A stretch of 64,000 nt of DNA from an uncultured Ruminococcus sp. (GTDB lineage Bacteria; Bacillota; Clostridia; Oscillospirales; Ruminococcaceae), in NCBI GenBank assembly GCA_949291125.1, contig CASEUJ010000033.1, positions 1 through 64,000 of the forward strand, read 5' to 3'. Positions 1-6,918 of this stretch are shown in pieces. The notes beneath the pieces were generated by a model that had not been told where the DNA came from, did not search any database, and saw only the letters and a list, made by a program, of their open reading frames with translations. Every line of letters begins with the position of its first letter. Position 1 is the stretch's first letter. Made by a program: the position numbers and the translations under genes.

Positions 1-1
1 A

Positions 2-913
2 GCAATGTGGGTATTCTATGAATACCCAGATGTATCCTTTGAACAGCTGACATCGCCTTTCAGCTTCCCGACCCTGCGCACAAAGGCAAAATTCTGTGCA
101 ATTCCTTCTACATCAGGCACTGCTACAGAAGTCACTGCGTTCTCGGTTATCACCGATTATGCAAAGGGCATCAAGTATCCGCTGGCAGACTTTAATATCA
201 CACCAGATATCGCGATCGTTGATCCGGATCTGGCAGAGACCATGCCGAAAAAGCTAGTGGCACACACTGGTATGGACGCCATGACCCATGCAATCGAAGC
301 ATATGTTTCGACCCTGCACTGCAACTACACTGATCCGCTAGCACTGCACGCCATCAAGATGATCCACCGCGACTTAAAGCATTCTTATGACGGCGACATG
401 ACAGCACGCCATAACATGCATGATGCACAGTGCTTGGCAGGTATGGCATTCTCAAATGCATTGCTTGGCATTGTACACTCGATGGCGCACAAGACCGGTG
501 CGGCTTATTCCACAAGCCACATTATTCACGGCTGTGCAAATGCCATGTATTTGCCGAAGGTCATCCAGTATAACGCAAAGAACGCAGAAGCAGCAAAGCG
601 TTATGCAGAGATCGCAGACTTTATTGGTCTGAGTGGTACTACCACGGAAGAAAAGGTTGCTGCACTGGTGGCAGAACTGCGCAAGATGAACGATCTGTTG
701 GATATTCCCCAGGCGATCCGCTATTATGGTGAGGGCGGCACCAAGGCAGAAACTTCTATCATTCCGGAACAGGAGTTCCTCGATAAGCTATCAGATGTAG
801 CGGCAAATGCGATTGGTGACGCATGCACCGGTTCGAATCCACGCCAGCCGTCTCAGGAAGAGATGGAAAAGTTGCTGAAGGCTTGCTATTACGATCTGGA
901 CGTTGATTTCTAA
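2..913 (+). CDS. Iron-dependent alcohol dehydrogenase, C-terminal part (5' end outside window)
   Basis: The frame is open to the left edge, so this is the 3' part of a group III (iron-activated) alcohol dehydrogenase reducing aldehydes such as acetaldehyde or butyraldehyde with NAD(P)H during fermentation. Visible from the first Met at base 5: the nucleotide-binding TSGTATEVTAF stretch (about residues 36-46), the GMDAMTHAIEAY metal motif (Asp91 and His95) and HSMAHKTG...HIIHG (His158/162 and His172/175), which supply the remaining Fe ligands. The end (DACTGSNPR) matches the usual C-terminus. It resembles both the C-terminal domain of AdhE and stand-alone butanol dehydrogenases; the missing 5' part would decide. 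A hairpin terminator follows. Confidence 0.9.
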   Translation, partial: AMWVFYEYPDVSFEQLTSPFSFPTLRTKAKFCAIPSTSGTATEVTAFSVITDYAKGIKYPLADFNITPDIAIVDPDLAETMPKKLVAHTGMDAMTHAIEAYVSTLHCNYTDPLALHAIKMIHRDLKHSYDGDMTARHNMHDAQCLAGMAFSNALLGIVHSMAHKTGAAYSTSHIIHGCANAMYLPKVIQYNAKNAEAAKRYAEIADFIGLSGTTTEEKVAALVAELRKMNDLLDIPQAIRYYGEGGTKAETSIIPEQEFLDKLSDVAANAIGDACTGSNPRQPSQEEMEKLLKACYYDLDVDF

Positions 914-951
914 GAGATTTTCTTTCTTGTTTATATACATCATGACATACG

Positions 952-984
952 AAAACCGTCGTCGGAATACCGGCGGCGGTTTTT
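952..984 (+). terminator. Rho-independent terminator of the alcohol dehydrogenase
   Basis: Inverted repeat AAAACCGTCGTCGG / CCGGCGGCGGTTTTT with a short loop and two possible G-U pairs, 38 bases after the stop codon. The T-run on the plus strand fits termination of the dehydrogenase transcript. Confidence 0.8.
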
Positions 985-1011
985 CTCGTTTTAAGTGATG
1001 GCATAATAATA

Positions 1012-1694
1012 TCATTCCTGTGAAACCGCGCTGTATGCCAACCTTCCCGATCCGACTTCAAAGTGATACCGGACAATGCCAAGATCGACTTTTGCATAAA
1101 ATCCACCCAGAGATTTTACAATAACACGCTCTTCCTTTTACAAAACCAGAAATTTTTGCTGGTTCATGGCCGTTGGCGCTAGCATGGCACATTCCATTCC
1201 CTGCCAAAACCACGCCGGCATCTGGTCAATGGGAACATCGGTAAGCTGTTCCATTGGCTTGCTTTTATGGGCAATACCCGGTGTTGCACCATAGCCCAAC
1301 GCCAGTACGCACACCAACTTTTCACCCTTTTCTATGCTGCATCTGCGTTTACTAACACCCTTGCGAAACGTCATCGCCACCCAACAGGTATTTAGCCCCA
1401 ACTGTTGTGCGGCAATAACGATGCGCTCGCCATAATATCCCACTTTTTCTTCCAGTACTGGCGACTTTTTCCCAATCAGCGTGACATAATTCTGTACGCC
1501 GCTAAATTTCCCATATCGTGCCATATTCCGCAAAACGCTTCCGGTTCATTGGTGACTAACTGGATATGCAGACCACTTTCTCGATTACACATGGAAATGG
1601 CGTCATTTAGCTTTGCAATTACGTCTACAGCAATCGGCTTGTCCAGGTACTGTCGGACCGCATGCCGCTGCTGAATTGCTTCTTGCATCTTCAT
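1012..1694 (-). pseudogene. Nitroreductase-family protein, broken by a frameshift and a nonsense codon
   Basis: The first 72 codons encode the N-terminus of an FMN-dependent nitroreductase (MKMQEAIQQRHAVRQYLDKP, the usual R-x-x-R/Y FMN-phosphate site). Near 1525 the family alignment jumps to the next frame (MARYGKFSGVQNYV), as expected from loss of one base. The second frame runs with good similarity to QQKFLVL, where TAA (1138-1140) interrupts it. Codons beyond that stop, in the same frame to TGA at 1012, still read as the family's C-terminus (GGFYAKVDLGIVRYHFEVG). So there are two lesions: one frameshift and one in-frame stop. AAAGGAG lies 9 bases before the ATG at 1694. The intact coding remainder suggests recent decay, or sequencing error at one or both sites. 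Confidence 0.85.
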
Positions 1695-1837
1695 CCTTCA
1701 AAGCTCCTTTGTCTGTGAATATGTTTCAGATTTGTGTACATGTAAAACTAGTTCAAGATAATTGTTAGGATATTGTTCTTTTACTGCAAGCTGTATTACT
1801 GCTGCGATCACTTTGCTCAAGATCGGACAAATACAAA

Positions 1838-1867
1838 CCGCCGCCGGTATCCAAAAACCAGCGGCGG
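1838..1867 (-). terminator. Probable terminator downstream of the GH26 gene
   Basis: Inverted repeat CCGCCGCCGG / CCAGCGGCGG (one mismatch, 10-nt loop). On the minus strand it is followed by TTTGTATTTG. It lies 32 bases after the GH26 stop. The rest of 1695-1898 holds no recognisable gene. Confidence 0.6.
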
Positions 1868-1898
1868 AATACGAAGCTGCATGCTGCAAAAAGCTTTT

Positions 1899-3470
1899 TT
1901 ATGTCACATAATCCCCAAGCGTCAGGGATGCCTCCGAATGATACACCTCCATCAGCTGGGCATCGGTGGTGTATTCCTCCAGATACTGGGCATAAAACAG
2001 CCCGAAGAACGACCACACTGCATTATCGCGAAACATGGCACTCATATCCGGCACGGTACTGCACTCACTTAGTGCCAGCATTTTGCCGGGCACCATATTC
2101 CGCAACGCCACATATTGTTCATAGCGGCTACCAAATGATTCATCCAGATCAACATAGAGGTCGAGCGAGGCAATGTCATACTGTGTTTCATCGATCTGAT
2201 ATTCATCGCTCTGTCCGTTCCAGACCCAGATCAAATTATGCAGTGCATGATACTGCGTCATACGCGTATACATCAGATTCCAGAGCCAGCGATAAGGATC
2301 GGCACCAGATGCACCCCACCAGTACCAGTCGCCGCTCGCCTCCATTAGCGGCCGCCAGAGTACCGCAACATCTGCATCGGCGAGCGACGACAATGCTTCT
2401 GCCGCCGCATCAATGTCCTGGATCATGGCGTAGCACCCTTGTGTGATCGTGCCTTCTTCTGCCATTGTCGCAAGTTCCTCCTCCGATGCCAGTGCAACAT
2501 CTTCCTGTGTCATCACATCAGCCAGAGAAAACGCAGTTTCCTTAGTATAAACCGAAGGCACATCTGCTGGTGCATCCCAATACCAGCACAAGCCGACAAT
2601 ACCGCCCTGTTGCGCCCAATTAAGACTCTGTTCGATCGATGTACCCTCTCCCCGAAGTTCTCTGCCCAGATCGTCAAAGCGGATCAGCGGATATGCGCCT
2701 GTCACAGTATAAATCTGTTCCAGCTCTGCATTTGTATCATCTGAAACATACTGACCCGTGATCAGCTTTTTCCCATATTGGTCATAGAAAAATTGATATA
2801 GTTCCTTTGCCGCTGGTGATGCCTCAACATCAACCGGTACCGTATCCAGAGCTGCTGATTCGTCATATAGACTGGTGTTATTAACAAGCTCGACGCAGTC
2901 AATATCTACTGTTCCACTAAGCGGCTCAATTTCAAGCGCACATGCTCCGGCATTCAGAAAAATACCCTGGATCGTGATACGCACAAAATTTTCTGTTGTA
3001 TCTATCCCAAAAGTATAGACTGGCTCACCATTTGCCAAAAGACGGCAGGAGGATGCGTTTTCACTTCCAGCAACGATCGTAATATCATAGTGCTGGGTTG
3101 CCGGAATTTGCGCCTCAACCGTGAGCGACATCCCGGCATCTGCGGATAAGCCGCCGACATATCCCGTCCCGGAATATCCAAGCCGCGGCATCACAAGAAC
3201 TTCAGAGCCTTCCGGAACCGCCGTATCCTCTGCTTCCAGCACCATCGCAGCATCCTGCCGCGTGATCTCCGGCACTTCCAATGCCACAGTGTTGTGCTGT
3301 TCAGCTAGATTCATTCCCTGCTGGGCTTCAGCTGTATCTTCTGACGAAACCTGCGTTGTCTGCGTTGCAACAGAATAGATTAAGTTCTCTGGCTTTTGTT
3401 CAATTTTCGCACAGCCGGTAAACGCCACAACCGTTGCTGCTGTCACGCCTAAAACGGCATATTTTCTCAT
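1899..3470 (-). CDS. GH26 family glycoside hydrolase, lipoprotein with N-terminal CBM-like domain
   Basis: 523 aa, predicted secreted and lipid-anchored: basic start, hydrophobic stretch and lipobox VAFTGC (Cys20). A linker is followed by a CBM35/CBM6-like beta-sandwich (about 75-200) and a GH26 (beta-mannanase type) barrel (about 222-515). The acid/base motif reads RPLMEASGDWYWWG, giving Glu377; the normally conserved His before this Glu is Met376. The likely nucleophile is Glu469 in LALSECS. It should cut beta-mannan, though the Met substitution leaves activity uncertain. The start is preceded by GAGGAAAAT. It lies 39 bases downstream of the GH95 gene on the same strand, so they are probably co-transcribed. 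Confidence 0.85.
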   Translation of the reverse strand: MRKYAVLGVTAATVVAFTGCAKIEQKPENLIYSVATQTTQVSSEDTAEAQQGMNLAEQHNTVALEVPEITRQDAAMVLEAEDTAVPEGSEVLVMPRLGYSGTGYVGGLSADAGMSLTVEAQIPATQHYDITIVAGSENASSCRLLANGEPVYTFGIDTTENFVRITIQGIFLNAGACALEIEPLSGTVDIDCVELVNNTSLYDESAALDTVPVDVEASPAAKELYQFFYDQYGKKLITGQYVSDDTNAELEQIYTVTGAYPLIRFDDLGRELRGEGTSIEQSLNWAQQGGIVGLCWYWDAPADVPSVYTKETAFSLADVMTQEDVALASEEELATMAEEGTITQGCYAMIQDIDAAAEALSSLADADVAVLWRPLMEASGDWYWWGASGADPYRWLWNLMYTRMTQYHALHNLIWVWNGQSDEYQIDETQYDIASLDLYVDLDESFGSRYEQYVALRNMVPGKMLALSECSTVPDMSAMFRDNAVWSFFGLFYAQYLEEYTTDAQLMEVYHSEASLTLGDYVT

Positions 3471-3509
3471 ATTTTCCTCATGCTTTCCGCGTAGCGCAGA
3501 GAATTGATC

Positions 3510-5831
3510 TTATGTTCTGATTTGATATGATTTCCCTGCTTCTGTTAAAAATGTCACAAGTGTACCATCCATCCGTGCATCCACTGTACCACCGTCGCTG
3601 CTAACGCTGATTAACGTATCGGTGCGGATTGTACAAGGGCTTCCGGCAAGCGAACGAATCGACGCAGATTCCAACTTGCCATCCTGCCAGAATAAATCGA
3701 CTTCAAACCCACCGCGTGCGCGCAGTCCACAGATGCTGCCGTCCTTCCAGGGCGCCGGAAGTGCCGGAAGCAGATGTAGTTCTCCATGATGACTCTGCAA
3801 CAAACACTCTGCAATGGCAGCGATTCCGCCAAAATTGCCGTCGATCTGGAACGGCGGATGGGAATCGAGCAGATTCGGATTGGTCGACCATGCTAAAAGC
3901 TGTTGCAAATTTTCGTATGCCATACCGCTGTCAAGAAGGCGTGCCCACATGTTAATGATCCATGCCCGGCTCCAGCCTGTATGACCACCGCCGTGGATCA
4001 GACGTCGAATCAGTGTTGCACGTGCCGCCTTTCCAAGTTCCGGCGTATGGTACGGCGTAATCAAATCAGCCGGATAGAGCGCGAACAGATGCGAAATATG
4101 GCGATGCCCGATCTCCACCTCTTCATAATCCTTTGCCCATTCCTGAATCTGACCATACCTGCCGACTTTGAGTTTCGGCAGCTTTTCAAGCAGCGCGGTA
4201 AGTGTTCCGGCAAATTCTGCGTCACGATCCAACAGCTTGCTACTCTCAATGACATTGCGGAATAATACCGTAATGATCTCTGTATCCATAAATGGCCCTA
4301 TACAAAGAGAACCCTTTGTGCCGCGTTCTGTCAGATACGTATTCTCCGGGGAAACAGATGGACAGGTCACAAGCTCTCCTGCATCATTCTCAATGAGGTA
4401 ATCGACAAAGAACAGTGCTGCTTCCCGCATTGCCTCATAGTGTTGGCCGAGAAAATCCAGATCTTGTGTGAACTGGTAATGTTCGAAAATATGCAAACAC
4501 AGCCATGCTGCACCCATCGGCCAGATGGTCGCTGGCATCCAGAGATCCTGTGGAGCCGTATCCCCCCAGATATCGGTGTTGTGGTGACAGACAAAGCCGC
4601 GACAGGCATACATTGCCTGCGCAGTTTCGCGTCCCGGTGCACGCATCCGTTCAATCAGATCGAACAGCGGCAGATGACATTCCGACAGGTTGCAAACCTC
4701 CGCCGGCCAATAATTCATTTGCGTGTTGATATTGATGGTGTAGCGGCATCCCCATGCCGGCCACATATCCTGATTCCAAATGCCCTGCAGATTCATAGGC
4801 TGCGTACCCGGCCGGCTTGCAGAAAGCATCAGATATCTACCGTAATTAAAGTAGAGCACAGCAAGTTTGCTGTCGTGGATCTGGAGCTTACACTCTTTGT
4901 GGTCGCCCTCATCTCCGCGCAGCCGCAACAAACGTTCATCCGTCGGCAATTCGCTTCCACCCTCGCTGTTGTCCGGAAGCGTAAAACGCACCCGACGGAA
5001 TTTTTCCTGATAGTCATTCAGATGACGATAGAGCAATTCCTCATAACTGCAATCCACGGCATAAGATGCATCCAACACGGCGGCATTTTCATATTGATCG
5101 CCATGATAAAAACTAGTACCGACACTGAGCACCAGCGTCACTGCGTCCACTCCGGATGCCACCAGTTCACCGCCAACCGTGCGCAGCGTGCCACCTTCTG
5201 CAAATGCTGTCATTGCCGCCGCAAAGAAGATCCCATCGCGGCTCCCGGTGCCGCCAGTATAGAGGATCATATTCTCCTCTGACTCATATGGGCGGCAGTC
5301 ATCGTAATAGTCATCTCTGCCGTCGATCGACGCACGCAGATTGACCTTACCTCGCTCGCTTGCCTCGATATGCACGACCAGCACGCGATCCGGCTCAGAA
5401 ACAAACATTTCACGAACATACGTAATATCATTTGCCGTAAACTGCACAGTTGCAAGTGCCTGTTCCAGATCGAGGGTGCGGCGATACTGTTTTGCTTTTC
5501 CTGGAAAATCCATACGCAGATGCAGATCTCCAAGCGGCATATAATGACGGCTATTCGGCGTTACACCCTGCATTTTTTCAAAAGCGATTTTCTCCGCCTC
5601 TTCAATGCGTTCTTCTGCCAAAAGCGCACGAATCTCTTTTAATCCCTCTTTTGCGTCGGGATTGTTACGATTTCGCTTTCCCCCCGACCAAACCGAATCT
5701 TCATTTAATTTCAACACTTCGTCTGCCGGCTTGCCAAAGACCATTGCACCGATCCTGCCATTGCCGATCGGAAGTGCATGGTCAAAATCCTCTGCCGGTT
5801 GTTGATACCAGAGCATGGTTTCTGCGTCCAT
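3510..5831 (-). CDS. GH95 family alpha-L-fucosidase (or alpha-L-galactosidase)
   Basis: 773 aa, full family length, no signal peptide, hence cytoplasmic. Features in order: N-terminal beta-sandwich with [15 protein letters not shown] (19-33) and [10 protein letters not shown] (42-51), then the alpha/alpha barrel. Catalytic positions known from GH95 are all visible: the N-x-N pair Asn367/Asn369 ([11 protein letters not shown]), the acid Glu496 ([10 protein letters not shown]) and Asp664 (FQIDGNFGG). GH95 members remove terminal alpha-1,2-fucose, and some act on alpha-L-galactose in xyloglucan; the plant-fibre context makes either possible. AGGAGGG precedes the ATG by 6 bases. Pairing with GH26 suggests processing of hemicellulose side chains after uptake. 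Confidence 0.9.
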   Translation of the reverse strand: MDAETMLWYQQPAEDFDHALPIGNGRIGAMVFGKPADEVLKLNEDSVWSGGKRNRNNPDAKEGLKEIRALLAEERIEEAEKIAFEKMQGVTPNSRHYMPLGDLHLRMDFPGKAKQYRRTLDLEQALATVQFTANDITYVREMFVSEPDRVLVVHIEASERGKVNLRASIDGRDDYYDDCRPYESEENMILYTGGTGSRDGIFFAAAMTAFAEGGTLRTVGGELVASGVDAVTLVLSVGTSFYHGDQYENAAVLDASYAVDCSYEELLYRHLNDYQEKFRRVRFTLPDNSEGGSELPTDERLLRLRGDEGDHKECKLQIHDSKLAVLYFNYGRYLMLSASRPGTQPMNLQGIWNQDMWPAWGCRYTININTQMNYWPAEVCNLSECHLPLFDLIERMRAPGRETAQAMYACRGFVCHHNTDIWGDTAPQDLWMPATIWPMGAAWLCLHIFEHYQFTQDLDFLGQHYEAMREAALFFVDYLIENDAGELVTCPSVSPENTYLTERGTKGSLCIGPFMDTEIITVLFRNVIESSKLLDRDAEFAGTLTALLEKLPKLKVGRYGQIQEWAKDYEEVEIGHRHISHLFALYPADLITPYHTPELGKAARATLIRRLIHGGGHTGWSRAWIINMWARLLDSGMAYENLQQLLAWSTNPNLLDSHPPFQIDGNFGGIAAIAECLLQSHHGELHLLPALPAPWKDGSICGLRARGGFEVDLFWQDGKLESASIRSLAGSPCTIRTDTLISVSSDGGTVDARMDGTLVTFLTEAGKSYQIRT

Positions 5832-5874
5832 CTTGATCCCTCCTATTCTGATCTCCCTCAGTCAGATCTTGATA

Positions 5875-6084
5875 TTATTCGAGCTTTGACAAATTTGAAA
5901 AAGCGGATTGCTCTGCATCAGTTTCGCACATCAGACGCATCAGAAGCGTCCCTTGTCGGATTTGATCCGCTCGCGCCTGTACTGCGCTTTTTTCGGGTGC
6001 AAATACACTGACCGTTTTAAGAGAAGTACGTTTACCGTCCCGCCGCATCGCATCCGCTTGCAGTTCATATTGCTTCTGCATCAT
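5875..6084 (-). CDS. Small hypothetical protein between rnpB and the GH95 gene
   Basis: 69 aa if started at the tandem ATG ATG at 6084, which has GGAGGTG six bases upstream; a longer frame to 6126 lacks such a site. The protein is mostly helical and charged (LKTVSVFAPEKSAVQARAD), without membrane segments or cysteines. It sits 43 bases upstream of the GH95 gene and downstream of the RNase P RNA terminator. No family recognised. The good ribosome binding site favours a real gene, but its length allows chance. Confidence 0.45.
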   Translation of the reverse strand: MMQKQYELQADAMRRDGKRTSLKTVSVFAPEKSAVQARADQIRQGTLLMRLMCETDAEQSAFSNLSKLE

Positions 6085-6151
6085 AGCAGCCACCTCCGGC
6101 AACAGTCTATGCAGTGCCGGGATCATGCATGCTTTTGTACAGATTCAAACA

Positions 6152-6175
6152 AAGCGCAGGCAAAAACGCTGCGCT
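6152..6175 (-). terminator. Terminator of the RNase P RNA
   Basis: On the minus strand AAGCGCAG / CTGCGCTT form an 8-bp stem with a CGTTTTTGC loop, followed by TGTTTG, just beyond the 3' P1 strand of the RNase P RNA. Confidence 0.65.
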
Positions 6176-6181
6176 TCATCT

Positions 6182-6526
6182 GACATGACCAGACCGATAA
6201 GCCGAGTTCTGTCGTGTGCGATAATTTATCTGGTCTGTAAGTCGCCTCACAGTTCAAGCCGCCATTGTGCCGCTGCCCACCGGGCAAGTGTTAAGACAGG
6301 ACACACCAAATAGACGTTGCACCGGATAAGGTTTACATAGCAGCATGGTCTCCCATACTCTGGTGCGCTCTTACCGCACCTTTCCACCCTTACCGCATAT
6401 GCGGCGGTATCTCTCTGTTGCACTGGCTCTAGGGTCGCCCCCGGCTGCCGTTAGCAGCTATCCTGCCCTATGGTGCTCGGACTTTCCTCATGGCATATGC
6501 CACGCTATCGCATAGTCTGCTCATGC
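6182..6526 (-). ncRNA. rnpB: RNase P RNA (bacterial type A)
   Basis: Catalytic RNA of ribonuclease P, which matures tRNA 5' ends. On the minus strand the conserved core reads GAGGAAAGTCCGAGC, then CATAGGGCAGGATAGCTGCTAA, GGTAAGGGTGGAAAGGTGCGGTAAGAG split over the P10-P12 region, and near the 3' end ACAGAACTCGGCTTATCGG. The ends pair as helix P1 (CATGAGCAGAC with GTCTGGTCATG, one mismatch), which sets the boundaries. A near-consensus promoter lies 7 bases upstream and a hairpin terminator follows. Confidence 0.97.
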
Positions 6527-6532
6527 TTACTT

Positions 6533-6561
6533 ATTATACCGGATTTTTGGCAGATTGTCAA
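6533..6561 (-). promoter_or_regulatory. rnpB promoter
   Basis: Minus strand: perfect TTGACA (6556-6561), 17-base spacer, perfect TATAAT (6533-6538), with the start expected near 6526. A strong constitutive sigma-A type site, as expected for RNase P RNA. Confidence 0.9.
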
Positions 6562-6605
6562 GAAAAAAATTCGTTTGGATTGTGTTACTTCTTCCAAAGA
6601 CCATC

Positions 6606-6634
6606 TTTACAAATATTCAAGATTATGTTATAAT
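6606..6634 (+). promoter_or_regulatory. Probable promoter of the GH9 cellulase gene
   Basis: TTTACA (6606-6611), 17-base spacer, TATAAT (6629-6634), divergent from the rnpB promoter. It predicts a transcript start near 6641 and a leader of about 278 bases. Confidence 0.7.
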
Positions 6635-6640
6635 TGCAAT

Positions 6641-6918
6641 CAGCAAGAGCAAACAAATCATATTGACGACAATCAAATCGTAATTTAGGTAATACCGCAC
6701 AGAGGTTGTGCGTCAGATGTACTCTACGAGTATAAATTTCGTCAGATTTTTCGTCGGATGAAACAAAAAGCGGAACGAATACTTTGTATATTCGCAAGCA
6801 TTTTTGTAAAATATGACGGAAAATATGCAAGCAGATGGCGTGCAAAACCGTCAGGCTCTCTTTGTACGGTGTTGCCTTTATTCCGCAAAAAGTCGTCCAG
6901 AAGCTTGGAGGATAATCT
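6641..6918 (+). promoter_or_regulatory. Long 5' leader of the GH9 gene with several small hairpins
   Basis: No gene recognised in this stretch. Local inverted repeats: CGCACA/TGTGCG (6696-6711), TACTC/GAGTA (about 6720-6732), CGAATA/TATTCG (6776-6794) and ACCGT/ACGGT flanked by GGC/GCC (about 6838-6876). No known riboswitch core could be matched by eye. The ribosome binding site GGAGG (6907-6911) precedes a GTG start. Confidence 0.4.

Noticed and set aside
831..841. GGTTCGAATCC, identical to a tRNA T-arm
   Set aside because: It lies inside the alcohol dehydrogenase frame (TGSNPR) and has no acceptor, D or anticodon arms around it.
759..1106. 115-aa minus-strand frame overlapping the dehydrogenase end and the nitroreductase remnant
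   Set aside because: Its upstream part is the nitroreductase tail read in the wrong frame, and the rest is antisense to the dehydrogenase.
4440..5282. 280-aa plus-strand frame opposite GH95
   Set aside because: Shadow frame caused by codon bias of the real gene; rich in His/Cys/Ile without domain pattern.
5341..5836. Overlapping plus-strand frames (up to 128 aa) opposite the GH95 gene
   Set aside because: They are opposite-strand shadows of a conserved enzyme, with no ribosome binding sites and no family resemblance.
6641..6918. Cyclic-di-GMP or other known riboswitch in the GH9 leader
   Set aside because: Small hairpins are present but the conserved core bases of the classes I can recall do not line up.
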